A DNA stretch of 64,000 nt from Gammaproteobacteria bacterium. GTDB lineage: Bacteria > Pseudomonadota > Gammaproteobacteria > DSM-16500. The position numbers were made by a program, and so were the translations under genes. Location: positions 27,976 through 91,975 of the forward strand of contig BMAH01000015.1 in NCBI GenBank assembly GCA_014132615.1. Direction: 5' to 3'. Under the pieces are notes generated by a model. That model searched no databases, had not been told where the DNA came from, and worked only from the letters and a program-made list of their open reading frames with translations. Positions 1 to 9,383 of the stretch are shown here, in pieces (the stretch's first letter is position 1; each line of letters starts with the position of its first letter).

Positions 1-1
1 A

Positions 2-82
2 TCTTCTTTTACAAGCATGTTGCTATGGCCTTGGCTATTCGTAGTGATGCGCGATAGTCGGCGCTGGTTAAAAGCCGCATGA
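2..82 (+). CDS. mreD: Rod shape-determining protein MreD, C-terminal fragment
   Basis: The window opens inside a reading frame that ends with TGA at 80-82. Its last 26 residues are hydrophobic and end in a basic tail (core SMLLWPWLFVVMRDSRRW), which matches the MreD pattern of a last membrane helix with a conserved L-W-P-W stretch followed by Arg/Lys. MreD is an inner-membrane partner of MreB and MreC in cell-wall elongation. The next gene, yhdP, follows within 20 bases; in enterobacteria yhdP also lies just downstream of mreBCD. Only the end is visible, so the call rests on a short stretch and on context. Confidence 0.65.
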   Translation, partial: SSFTSMLLWPWLFVVMRDSRRWLKAA

Positions 83-100
83 TTTTAGGGAGTAACGCAC

Positions 101-3100
101 GTGGTCGCGCTGACGTTATCTATCGTAAAGAAATTGGGATATGTGATAGCGGGCTTAGTTATTGCAGCCGTGTTGATTGTTGCAAGTAGTTATCTTTTTA
201 CTCCCGTATTAAAAAAGCATAAAACTGAATTTGAAAATTTAGCCTCAGCTTACCTACAAGTTCCCGTTAAAATCCAAGATGTCAGTATTACTTGGCTTGC
301 TTATCAACCTGCTATTCGTCTAGAACACGTCACTGTATTAGATAAAGAGACTAAGCAGCCAGCTTTGCAAGTTAAACAAATAGAAATTGCTGTTTCGCCA
401 ACGCGTAGCCTATGGCATTTCACTTTTATTCCCGGCGCTATTTTATTAAAAGGAACGGATTTAAATATTGTAGCATTAGAAAAAGGTGAATTTAAAATTC
501 AAGGTTTTCCAACACTTGGCGGGGGTGTTAGCGATTTACAACAAACAGAAGCGAAAATTCGAGAAGTGGCAGGTTGGTTATCACGTCAACCTCAATTAAT
601 TTTGCAAGATATTAATATTTACTATACAGGTTTAACGGGCGATAAGCGTTTTGTAACGCTAGATAATTTACGTTTAGATAATGGTTATCAGCACTACATC
701 GATGGTAAAGCTATTTTGCATCAAGAGGTACCTACAGAGTTAATCGTATCGATTAAATGGCGGGGTGATGAAACTGATCTTAGCAAACTGCATGCACGAA
801 TTTATTTGTATGCAACAGGTATTGATGCCGCGCAGTGGTTAAAGAGTAAAACGTGGCAGGGTTGGGAAATTGATAAAGGTGTGTTAAGCAGTAAGATTTG
901 GGCTACTTGGGATAACAATACCTTTCAAAAAATAGAAACGGAATTGACAGCTTACCAAATAGATCTTTTTTCTTCGACAGATAAATCTCATCACATCATT
1001 AAACGCCTAAGCGGTAATGTGGATTGGAAGCGCGATAATGATAATGGTTATATCATTGCCGGTGATGATATATTGGTTGATCTGCCTAATCACTTATGGC
1101 CTGTTACGAATTTCTATCTTTCTTTGAAACCTGATGCAGATGGCCGTTTACTGCCTAAGTTAATTACAGCGGAATATATCAATTTAGAAGATGTGCAAAG
1201 CTTTTTATTTTCATCTCCTCCTTTATTGCCAGAGACACTTCATAAGCAATTAATAGCATTAAAATTAACAGGTGCTTTAGTAAATAGTAAAATTTCATTT
1301 CCCGAATTACCGGGTGATATTAATAAGATAGCAATTAATACCGGTTTTGATCATTTAGGTTTTGTTAAACAACCTAGCTATCCTGGTATTACTAATTTTT
1401 CAGGTAATGTGCAATGGAGTGATAATAAGGGTAGTTTAAAGCTAAACACAAATAGAGCTAGTGTGGATTATGATGAGGTCTTTTCAAAGCCACTTGCAAT
1501 TGATCAACTAACAGGCGATTTAGCGTTAACAAAAGACAATGATAATCAATGGACTTTAACTATTAATTCAGCGCAATTATTTAATGGTGATATTGCAGCA
1601 AATGTAGCAGGTTCATTTATTATTCCTCATGATAAATCGCCCATTGCCAATATAACAGGTAATTTTACCCTGCAAAAAGCGGATAGAGTCATACGCTATT
1701 TGCCTTTAAAAACATTTGATAAAAGTTTAGTAACGTGGCTTGAGCAAGCTTTTTTAAGCGGTGAAGTAAAATCAGGTCATGCAGAAGTACGCGGCGATTT
1801 AGCTAATTTTCCATTTGGTAATGATAATGGAACTTTTTTAATTTCAGGTGATATTAAAAATGTTGATTTTCATTTTGCGCCAGGCTGGCCTAATATCAAG
1901 CAGATCAATGGCAAAATCACTTTCTTAAACCGTGGTATTGATATTGCTGTTGATAGTGGTCGAATCTTGGATATTGCATTTAAACAAGTGAAAGCAGATA
2001 TTCCCGATTTATCTCAAGATTCTATTTTGCATGTGACTACCCAAACTATAAAAACTGATTTTCCTAGTGCAAATCGATTTATTCAAGCAAGTCCGTTACA
2101 AAGTATTTTAGGAAAAATATTTGCTGATATGGAAGTTTCCTCTCCTCTTTCATTGCAACTAGCATTAACCGTGCCTCTTTCTAATCCTGATAATACGGAA
2201 GTGAAGGGCGATATAACTTTACATAATAATTTAATTGATTTAGTCCCTTGGGGTTTAAAAATTACTAATGTAAATGGTGTAATTCAATTTAATGAAAAAG
2301 GTGCGACAGCAAAATCTATTCAAGGATTATTATTTAATAAACCTTTAGAGTTAACGTTAAATACACAACAAAAAAATAATAGTTCGGTTGTCACTGCGCA
2401 TTTTATTCACCGTGTTAATGTGAATGATATGCAAGAATGGCTTAAATTACCTATTTCCACTTATGTAAAAGGTGATGCTAATGTGGAAGGGGATATTAAT
2501 ATAAGTTCTGATACCCCCGTACAAATCTTGCTTAAATCATCATTAATCGGTGTTAGCATTGATTTACCTGATCCTTATGGAAAAACCGCGGATAAAGCAG
2601 TTGATGTTGTCACAGAAATTCTTGTTGATGAGAAACAACCTTTGCGTCTACGTGTCCAATACGGCAGTGATTTAGGTGCAGCAGTAATCTTAAATAAACA
2701 AAAAGAAAAAATGAAATTAACCGCTGCTAGCATTCAATTAGGCGGTGGTGTACCTGATTGGCCGCAAGGTGATGGATTATATATAGTCGGTAAATTTGAC
2801 AAGCTGGACTGGGATGAGATCAAGCATTACCTAGGCGAAGGTAATACCTCTAGCTCAATGAATACAGGCGATTTAACGCTGCGCAATGTTAGTGTAGATG
2901 CTAAAACACTCAATTTAGGCAGCATTTCTTTATCGCAAGTATCAATTGAAGCAACCCCTGTGCAAAATACGTGGAATGTTGCTATCAATAGCCCAGATGT
3001 AAACGGCCAGATACAGCTACCGAAAATGTTTTCTAGACAGGGAAAAATTAGCGCTGATTTTCAGCGTATTAATTTGCACTCAAATAACAATTCGAATAAT

Positions 3101-3949
3101 AGTAAAAGCCCTGATTTTGATATCACGACTATTCCTGCTATATCGATTACGGCTAACAATGTGTCTTATGACAATATGAATTTTGGCCAATTAATCTTTG
3201 ATGCAGCGCCTAGCGGCAGCGGTTTGGCAATACGGTCATTTAATATCAATTCACAGCACGGTAGTTTACAAGCAACCGGCGATTGGAATCAGTCTCAAAC
3301 GCATTTACGCGGCAGTGCAAATTCATCACGTGTGAGCGAATTACTAAATAGCTTAGGATTTGATGCAAGTAATTTTGTTTCAAAGAAAGGATCGCTTACA
3401 TTTGATTTATCTTGGCAAGGCGCACCTTTTGCACCTTCATTAAATAATTTAAATGGCAAAGCAACACTCGATTTAGGCCCAGGACGCATTGTTGATATAG
3501 GCAAAGAAAGCGGTGCTAAAATGGGGTTAGGCCGCATGCTTAGCATTTTTAGCTTACAAACTATACCCAGACGTTTGTCACTCGACTTTAGCGATGTGTT
3601 TCAACAAGGCTATAGCTTTGATTATGTGAAAGGGGATTTTACCTTTCAAAATGGCAATGCCAATACAAATAATTTACGTTTTGCAGGCCCTGTGGCGGGT
3701 ATCGCTATTAATGGACGTATTGGTTTGCAAGCACAAGATTATAATTTGAATATAAGTGTTACACCGTATGTTACATCAAGCATTCCTGTTGCAGCAGCAC
3801 TCATTAATCCTTATGTAGGATTAGCTGCATTAGCTGTCAATACCGTGATGAGCTCTCAGGTATCTAAAGCAACTACGTATTATTATACTGTGACTGGCCC
3901 GTGGAATAATCCAACATGGCAAACAGTTTCTGCACCGAAACGTCAATAA
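101..3949 (+). CDS. yhdP: YhdP family AsmA-like envelope protein
   Basis: A 1282-residue protein with one N-terminal membrane helix (about residues 12-31) and a long, beta-rich periplasmic body, as in the YhdP/TamB/AsmA superfamily. The length equals that of E. coli YhdP (about 1270). The C-terminal 200 residues carry the glycine- and asparagine-rich AsmA_2-like end. These proteins are thought to form hydrophobic bridges that move phospholipids between the inner and outer membranes. The start is GTG, supported by AGGGAG eight bases upstream. It lies directly after mreD, so it is probably in the same envelope operon. The family call is firm; the transport role is known only for relatives. Confidence 0.9.
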   Translation: MVALTLSIVKKLGYVIAGLVIAAVLIVASSYLFTPVLKKHKTEFENLASAYLQVPVKIQDVSITWLAYQPAIRLEHVTVLDKETKQPALQVKQIEIAVSPTRSLWHFTFIPGAILLKGTDLNIVALEKGEFKIQGFPTLGGGVSDLQQTEAKIREVAGWLSRQPQLILQDINIYYTGLTGDKRFVTLDNLRLDNGYQHYIDGKAILHQEVPTELIVSIKWRGDETDLSKLHARIYLYATGIDAAQWLKSKTWQGWEIDKGVLSSKIWATWDNNTFQKIETELTAYQIDLFSSTDKSHHIIKRLSGNVDWKRDNDNGYIIAGDDILVDLPNHLWPVTNFYLSLKPDADGRLLPKLITAEYINLEDVQSFLFSSPPLLPETLHKQLIALKLTGALVNSKISFPELPGDINKIAINTGFDHLGFVKQPSYPGITNFSGNVQWSDNKGSLKLNTNRASVDYDEVFSKPLAIDQLTGDLALTKDNDNQWTLTINSAQLFNGDIAANVAGSFIIPHDKSPIANITGNFTLQKADRVIRYLPLKTFDKSLVTWLEQAFLSGEVKSGHAEVRGDLANFPFGNDNGTFLISGDIKNVDFHFAPGWPNIKQINGKITFLNRGIDIAVDSGRILDIAFKQVKADIPDLSQDSILHVTTQTIKTDFPSANRFIQASPLQSILGKIFADMEVSSPLSLQLALTVPLSNPDNTEVKGDITLHNNLIDLVPWGLKITNVNGVIQFNEKGATAKSIQGLLFNKPLELTLNTQQKNNSSVVTAHFIHRVNVNDMQEWLKLPISTYVKGDANVEGDINISSDTPVQILLKSSLIGVSIDLPDPYGKTADKAVDVVTEILVDEKQPLRLRVQYGSDLGAAVILNKQKEKMKLTAASIQLGGGVPDWPQGDGLYIVGKFDKLDWDEIKHYLGEGNTSSSMNTGDLTLRNVSVDAKTLNLGSISLSQVSIEATPVQNTWNVAINSPDVNGQIQLPKMFSRQGKISADFQRINLHSNNNSNNSKSPDFDITTIPAISITANNVSYDNMNFGQLIFDAAPSGSGLAIRSFNINSQHGSLQATGDWNQSQTHLRGSANSSRVSELLNSLGFDASNFVSKKGSLTFDLSWQGAPFAPSLNNLNGKATLDLGPGRIVDIGKESGAKMGLGRMLSIFSLQTIPRRLSLDFSDVFQQGYSFDYVKGDFTFQNGNANTNNLRFAGPVAGIAINGRIGLQAQDYNLNISVTPYVTSSIPVAAALINPYVGLAALAVNTVMSSQVSKATTYYYTVTGPWNNPTWQTVSAPKRQ

Positions 3950-3961
3950 CTGGAAAAGAAC

Positions 3962-4441
3962 ATGAGAAATCGCAATAAGGATGCGTGGAAAAGAATGCTG
4001 TATCAGTCACGTGTTAATGCATGGGAAGAAAAATGCAAAGCCTATCCTGACACTATACAGCAAGCAGCGCAAGCAGGCCGTGAAATATATGCTGATAATA
4101 GTAATGCGCCTACCCCCTTACGTTTGCTAAAACGTCGCCATAAGCCTGGCATAGGAGCGTGTATAGCGCAAGGTTATATTAATGTTGTTGGTGTAAGTTT
4201 GAATCGATTAGAACCTGCATCTGAAAATAGAGCGGAGAATAATGAAAAGCATCAGCATATGGTTGCTTTGTTAGGGGAAAAAATAGTTAAAGCATTACGC
4301 GATCAAAGTGATTTTTGCTTTAAACAAACAGGAGGTTTTTTTTCAAAACCATTTAGCATGCCTAGAAGAGACTGCTTTGAAATGCATGATATGGCAAATG
4401 ATATTGAAGAATTTGTAAAAGGCATTAAAAATAATCATTGA
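3962..4441 (+). CDS. Hypothetical protein, 159 aa
   Basis: I do not recognise this protein. It is basic at the N-terminus, with no signal peptide or membrane helix, and has a central Gly/Ile-rich stretch (HKPGIGACIAQGYINVVGVS) and a C-terminal acidic helix. It starts 12 bases after the yhdP stop, with GGAAAAG in front of the ATG, so it is probably read from the same transcript. It sits at the boundary between the envelope genes and the accessory block, and a palindromic repeat follows it. Coding looks real from codon use and spacing; the function is unknown. Confidence 0.7.
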   Translation: MRNRNKDAWKRMLYQSRVNAWEEKCKAYPDTIQQAAQAGREIYADNSNAPTPLRLLKRRHKPGIGACIAQGYINVVGVSLNRLEPASENRAENNEKHQHMVALLGEKIVKALRDQSDFCFKQTGGFFSKPFSMPRRDCFEMHDMANDIEEFVKGIKNNH

Positions 4442-4509
4442 AGGAAAGCAGAAGAAAGCTGTGTTGTATCGTTCTTTACTACAGCTAGCATTTTAAACTA
4501 AATAAGTCT

Positions 4510-4560
4510 TGATCAGATCTGACAGTTTCTAATTTATCAAAATTGACTGTCAGATCTGAT
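4510..4560. repeat. Palindromic intergenic repeat, copy 1
   Basis: The arms ATCAGATCTGACAGT (4512-4526) and ACTGTCAGATCTGAT (4546-4560) are perfect 15-base reverse complements around a 19-base loop. The same 16-base core TGATCAGATCTGACAG recurs at 35611-35626, again next to the complementary CTGTCAGATC. The copy sits between the convergent ends of 3962-4441 and 4569-7352, where the hairpin could also end transcription, although no clear T-run follows. Confidence 0.8.
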
Positions 4561-4568
4561 TCGAAATA

Positions 4569-7352
4569 CTACAAGTTTTTTGATCCTGAAGTAGATATCG
4601 AAGGGTTATTTTCCATATTCAATTCTTTTCCAAATTTATTTAACAATTCGCATACTGTAGGTAATTTTAAGCATAACTTGCCTAGGTTGTTATTTGCTTT
4701 CATCAACACATCTAAGTATTGAGTAAGAATTTTTTCGTCTCCGTCATTATATAAAACATTATATAAAGCTTGTGCTGCTAATGTTTGTTTGGCATAGATA
4801 GATTTAAAGAAATAACTTTTTATTCCGTATTGTGTATTATTATTAAGGTTAATTATAAAGTATTCCAATTGGATTCTATCAAATATTTTTCCTAATAACG
4901 CGGGTCCTTTTTCATAAGTTAAATCTCTAGCTTGTTGAAATTGCTGAGAGTTAATATTTAAAATATGATTATTCGCAATGTAGGTTAAGATAGATTCAGC
5001 AATGCCCGTGTAAGATAATTCAATAGCAAGATGCAGTGCTCCGTCGTAATTAAATATTTTTTCATGATAGTTTAAAAGTTTATCCACTAATTGCTGATCC
5101 CTTAACGCTACTGCACCCTTTAAGGAATGTGTTACAGGCTTACTGGGCATGTTGATTATGAAATTTAATAATGCTGGTTTAAATCGTGCGTGGCCTGCTT
5201 CCTTAAGAATCCTGTCTATTGCCTCATCCCTGTCGTTAGGATAAGGTGTTTTATTATTGAGTAATAATTTAACAAAAGAAAGCTCATTTTGTTGACAAGC
5301 TAATGCGAATAATGAATTTATGCCAGGTTCATTACAAAAAGGATTTAATCCAAATTTAAGTAAATAGTCTAAGGTTTTTAGCCTTGCTCCATTATAAGCG
5401 CAGATGAGAATGGCGTTAGCTGTAACTGAAGGTAGAGCTTTCTTATCCACTAGTGTTGTTAATAAGATTTCTATAGATTCGTGTTGGTCGTTTAATATAG
5501 CTTGGGTAAATATTTCGGTTAATTTATCAGCATTGAATATGAAATTTTTAGGTAACTCTTTAATTAGGTACCCAATTATTTGATGATGATTATTTTTTGC
5601 TGCGAAAAAAAGGTTCTTTTCAAGAAAAAATGTATTTATTGGTAATTCATTTCTAAAATTTTTATCTAAATTTTCTAATAAAGTGTCAGCAATTAATAAA
5701 TGACCTTGTGAGATAATTCGTGTCATTAATATTGGTGTGACAATTTCGCGTAATAATGTAGTTGGTAATGCGAGTAAGAATTCATATTTTTGTGCCTTGA
5801 ATTTTTTCTCAGCTTCGAAAGGGTTCTCAGCTATATATTTAGCAAGCGATTGATCTTGTAATTGATGTAGAGAATTATAAGGTTTGCAGTGATAAGATTT
5901 AGTTGGAGCATAAAAATAAATAGGTATTTTATAATTTTCATCCCAATCTTCATTATCTTCTAATGCTTGATCCTGTAAACGCCTTAACAAAAGATTAGCA
6001 TATGTTTGTATTAATATCCTAGATTCAAAATTATCATTCCCTATAAATAGCTGGCTAGTACCATCCTTATTCCAACGTAACCTTGCTAATATTTCATTAT
6101 GTCTTCCTGAATGGCTATGCAAAATAAATGTTTCTAATTCAGAAAAATCAGAAGCAAAAATTTTATTTTTTTTCATACTTCGGTGATATTCAATTGCTTT
6201 TCTGTATGCATTAAAATCGTAGGGACGTGCTATTGTATTTATATCAATTGTCATTAAATGTCTTGCTTGAATATCTTTAATATCAAAAGCAGCGCCTACC
6301 ACAATATTTTTTTTGTCTTTTATGTCTGATTTAAAGCGAAAGGGAGCTGGATTATGACCTTTAAATACCAAGGTGACGGATTGTTGCTGAGAAAATAAGT
6401 GTTTTGTACTGTTTGTAGCAGATGATTGGAAAGGCCGTCGTTTGCTTCTTTCAAAAACCCCCCTGCTGGTAACAGTAAATTTCTTTCTTGGCCCAGGTCT
6501 TAAGTCAAATTTCTTTTGTTGTTTACTGCTTCTCGTTGCTGATTGAAAGAAATTTTTTGCAAAAATATATTCGCGATTGCCTCTTAATGTTTTTATAACA
6601 GCTCTTTCTGAAAAAATAGGTGGATTTAAATTAACAATGTGCCTATTGTAATTATCATTAAGTAGGTAATAGCCTTGATGTGTTAACGTTATTACATTTT
6701 CCTTAATTTTTTTTAAAAAAGTTTCATAATATTCTTGAAAAATATGTTTAAATAAAGACAAAGCTGATTTGGCAAGCTCTTCATTGTTAAATACTAATCG
6801 AATATCTTCAGTAGTTTTTATAATACTCTCAAGGCTGTTGCTAATAGAATTTATTGCAATAAATATAAAATTTGATGTATTTGAAACTGTGCTGCCAGAA
6901 GTGCTTACATCTGATCTACTTTGGGAAATTGGATTGGTAATTGTCTCTTGAGCTAATATTTCCTGTATATTTCCTCGTTTTATTTTAGCGACAAATGCTA
7001 ACGCTTCAATAAAACGAGTTTCTATAAATATTGTGTCAGATTTATTTAAGTAATTTAAAAAAATATTAATAGCTTGGTACTGTATGAAGTTATCTTTTAT
7101 ATCAGTTAAGGTTTTAACATTACTTTTAACATCATTAACGAAGTTTAAAATATCATTTTTAACTTCGTATTCGGTAGATTTCTGGCTAACACAAAACCGA
7201 TAGGGATATTTTTTTGTCTCAACTCTCTTGGTTTTGCTGATTTCTTCTATGTTAGTTTCTAACCACACTAAGTATTCGAGCGTTGCTAAGCTAGTTTCTA
7301 AGTGAGGATGTTTATCAAACTGTATAATGAGTAACTCAATAAATTTGCGCAT
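4569..7352 (-). CDS. Large ankyrin-like repeat protein, candidate effector
   Basis: A 927-residue protein without signal peptide. The C-terminal third (about residues 570-880) has ankyrin-like helix pairs, for example a repeat around NPFCNEPGINSLFALACQQN followed by ELSFVKLLLNN, with an upstream match in AILNDQHESIEILL. The N-terminal 140 residues are helical. They are followed by a Ser/Thr linker holding STSGS, and then a basic, unrecognised middle region with Arg/Lys clusters. The extreme C-terminus again ends in an STSGS-containing tail. Ankyrin repeats bind proteins; in intracellular bacteria such proteins are often injected into the host, which is inference here. The ATG at 7352 has only a weak ribosome site, so the start is uncertain. 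It converges on 3962-4441. Confidence 0.75.
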   Translation of the reverse strand: MRKFIELLIIQFDKHPHLETSLATLEYLVWLETNIEEISKTKRVETKKYPYRFCVSQKSTEYEVKNDILNFVNDVKSNVKTLTDIKDNFIQYQAINIFLNYLNKSDTIFIETRFIEALAFVAKIKRGNIQEILAQETITNPISQSRSDVSTSGSTVSNTSNFIFIAINSISNSLESIIKTTEDIRLVFNNEELAKSALSLFKHIFQEYYETFLKKIKENVITLTHQGYYLLNDNYNRHIVNLNPPIFSERAVIKTLRGNREYIFAKNFFQSATRSSKQQKKFDLRPGPRKKFTVTSRGVFERSKRRPFQSSATNSTKHLFSQQQSVTLVFKGHNPAPFRFKSDIKDKKNIVVGAAFDIKDIQARHLMTIDINTIARPYDFNAYRKAIEYHRSMKKNKIFASDFSELETFILHSHSGRHNEILARLRWNKDGTSQLFIGNDNFESRILIQTYANLLLRRLQDQALEDNEDWDENYKIPIYFYAPTKSYHCKPYNSLHQLQDQSLAKYIAENPFEAEKKFKAQKYEFLLALPTTLLREIVTPILMTRIISQGHLLIADTLLENLDKNFRNELPINTFFLEKNLFFAAKNNHHQIIGYLIKELPKNFIFNADKLTEIFTQAILNDQHESIEILLTTLVDKKALPSVTANAILICAYNGARLKTLDYLLKFGLNPFCNEPGINSLFALACQQNELSFVKLLLNNKTPYPNDRDEAIDRILKEAGHARFKPALLNFIINMPSKPVTHSLKGAVALRDQQLVDKLLNYHEKIFNYDGALHLAIELSYTGIAESILTYIANNHILNINSQQFQQARDLTYEKGPALLGKIFDRIQLEYFIINLNNNTQYGIKSYFFKSIYAKQTLAAQALYNVLYNDGDEKILTQYLDVLMKANNNLGKLCLKLPTVCELLNKFGKELNMENNPSISTSGSKNL

Positions 7353-7478
7353 ATATAAAACAAATCACCATTAAAATAATATTTCTTCTGCAGGTCAAAA
7401 TATTAGCATATTCATTAAAGCTAACCAGCGTATAAAATACCCTACTAATTTGTGTAATTTTTATGCAAATGTAAGTAA

Positions 7479-7760
7479 GTATTTGGTCGAGAACCCTCAA
7501 AAATCGACGAAAAAGGTCGCTCAGCAACCAGAGTGTTAAGAAATATCAGCGATTCTGTTAGTTGGACAGGTTTTTAAATATTTTTTTGGGAATAAAGTCA
7601 CGATTTTATTGCTAACCTTGAAACTATAGTAATTCCTTTAACAGCAACATTAACTTACCTCGATCAATCTTCTGCACAATACGAAGCAATTCTTATTTTA
7701 AAATTCGATGCTCTTGGCAAGATTGTTTTATGGCAAGAAGTTTATACAAAGGTAGAATAA
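7479..7760 (+). pseudogene. Decayed NTF2/SnoaL-like gene remnant
   Basis: One frame reads through this otherwise empty region with only two internal stops (TAA at 7575 and 7593) before ending at TAA 7758-7760. The first piece contains RNISDSVSWTGF. The second contains HDFIANLETI, then LTYLDQSSAQYEAILILKFD and GKIVLWQEVY. An Asp-x-Val-x-Trp start, a helix before the strand pair, and a final strand with GKI and a Trp are typical of NTF2/SnoaL-like domains of about 110 residues. No start codon with a ribosome site is present. I read it as a broken gene; the family label is tentative. Confidence 0.45.
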
Positions 7761-8059
7761 AAAACTTACTTTAGTAAGAAAGCTAATTTATCAATTATGC
7801 TTCATTGATTTAAGAGCGCATATTTTCCATATGAACGATTTGTAGTTTTAGTTTGCTATTTTATTTAGGAAAACAACCAAAATAACAGAAAAAAATTACT
7901 ACTTCTCCTTGTTTTAAATCATTTGATTTTTGAAAAATGCCGGGCTTTTCGAACTTAGTATCCGTATTTTACCCCAATGAAATTAAAATAAAATAAACCT
8001 ATAATCACAAGCTAATCATATTATAAGTCTAGAATAAATTTCCTAATAAAGGCCTTCCT
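7761..8059. other. AT-rich intergenic stretch upstream of the ankyrin gene
   Basis: I see no gene in this 300-base stretch. It contains a TATAAT at 8000-8005 that could be the -10 box for the ankyrin gene starting at 8060, but no good -35 match stands 17 bases upstream. Together with the decayed gene before it, this makes the longest non-coding interval in the window (about 700 bases). Confidence 0.5.
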
Positions 8060-9340
8060 ATGCAGCATAAAGAAAAATTATATCAGAGAGAATTATATAG
8101 TTTAATAAAAGGTAGAACAAATAGAAAAACTTTTGATTTAGAAGAAGCTGTAGGAAAAGGAGTAATGAAAAAAGGCTTAGCTAAATATTCATCTGGGGCA
8201 GAAGTTAAAACAATGTCAACGGTTGAAGATACTATGCTGAATCAGGAAAAAATGAGTTCACAATTTAATGAACTTACAATCTTAACCATGAAGAATGGTA
8301 ATAAAGAGTTAGGAGAAATAGCTAAAATAGCAGTAACACAGATTAATAAAAATAATAGTATAGGGTTGATAAAGGCTCTTAAAATGTCTAGTGATTGGGA
8401 TAATAGCTATGATATTAATATGAATTCATTATTACATTATGCTGCTTATACTGGCCATCCAAAAATGGTTAAACTTTTAATAGAAGAAGGTTTACCTATA
8501 GTAGATTTAAATAAATACGGATTGCAACCTTTGCATATAGCGGCTTTTTTTGGTCATACAGAAATTATCGAAATATTATTAGCGCGTGGTGCAAATGATT
8601 TAACCACGGTTGAGATGCAAGTAAATGACTTTTCCATTGGATGCATACCACTTTATTTAGCAATTTTAAATAACAAGGAAGACACAGCCGAATATTTATT
8701 AGGGAAGTGCTTAATGCGTGATTTTCCTGTATCTGGGTTGGGTAATATTTATCACTTAATGGCTTTGCGAGCGAACGAAGCAATGTTAGATAGCTTACTA
8801 CCATCAAATTTGACTCAGGATGATATTAATTTACAATTTAAAAAAGATGTTAATTTAAAAGTTAATGGTTTCACTCCTTATACATTAGCTATTCATCAAG
8901 AAAATATAGCGGCAATAAATAAATTTGCTAAGATTCTTGAGATTGATGATGAAGTAGAGGATGATAAGGAGTTACCAAGTAATATTAAAGCAGACTTTAA
9001 TCTATATGATGTTACTCAATTTGGTAGAATTCATACGATAGAAAAACTTGATGATAGTAGCATTACAATAGAAACTGAAAAAGAGTTAAAGGCAATTTAC
9101 CAAGGTAAAGTTATAGAATTAAAGCAGAATAAAGTGTACATAGATAATATATCAATAGAAGCTAATGATACTAGGTTGCTTCAATTTACATTTAAATCTA
9201 ATGAAACGATAGTCAGACCAAGGCAATTAAAATATTCTGATCCTATTTTAATTGCTCCCAATAAAAAAATGTTTTGGGAAACCAGTAGCTCAACCGATTC
9301 AAGTCAGCAAGAAATCGGCAAGCTTACATATAGGTCATAA
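8060..9340 (+). CDS. Ankyrin-repeat protein with a shared C-terminal domain
   Basis: A 426-residue cytosolic-type protein. Ankyrin repeats occupy about residues 120-290; the clearest are NSLLHYAAYTGHPKMVKLLI and GLQPLHIAAFFGHTEIIEIL, with weaker ones after them. Residues about 312-380 form a beta-rich module (start DFNLYDVTQFGRIHTIE, end IEANDTRLLQFTF) that is clearly related to residues 8-83 of the protein at 11586-12140. The tail is Ser/Thr-rich. AAAGG precedes the ATG at 8060. The gene converges on 9368-11338 through a shared hairpin. A role as a secreted host-binding protein is likely from domain type and surroundings but not shown. Confidence 0.85.
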   Translation: MQHKEKLYQRELYSLIKGRTNRKTFDLEEAVGKGVMKKGLAKYSSGAEVKTMSTVEDTMLNQEKMSSQFNELTILTMKNGNKELGEIAKIAVTQINKNNSIGLIKALKMSSDWDNSYDINMNSLLHYAAYTGHPKMVKLLIEEGLPIVDLNKYGLQPLHIAAFFGHTEIIEILLARGANDLTTVEMQVNDFSIGCIPLYLAILNNKEDTAEYLLGKCLMRDFPVSGLGNIYHLMALRANEAMLDSLLPSNLTQDDINLQFKKDVNLKVNGFTPYTLAIHQENIAAINKFAKILEIDDEVEDDKELPSNIKADFNLYDVTQFGRIHTIEKLDDSSITIETEKELKAIYQGKVIELKQNKVYIDNISIEANDTRLLQFTFKSNETIVRPRQLKYSDPILIAPNKKMFWETSSSTDSSQQEIGKLTYRS

Positions 9341-9355
9341 ATCACTTCATATGTT

Positions 9356-9383
9356 ACCTACTTATTTTTAAAAATAGGTAGGT
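9356..9383. terminator. Hairpin between convergent genes
   Basis: ACCTACTTATTTTT (9356-9369) and AAAAATAGGTAGGT (9370-9383) pair along 14 positions with one G-T wobble, giving T-rich and A-rich arms on both strands. It lies after the stop of the ankyrin gene and overlaps the last codons of 9368-11338. A bidirectional terminator is the simplest reading. Confidence 0.5.

Noticed and set aside
7336..7527. 63-codon minus-strand frame overlapping the ankyrin gene start
   Set aside because: It overlaps the ankyrin start in another frame, has no ribosome site, and its composition follows the AT bias.
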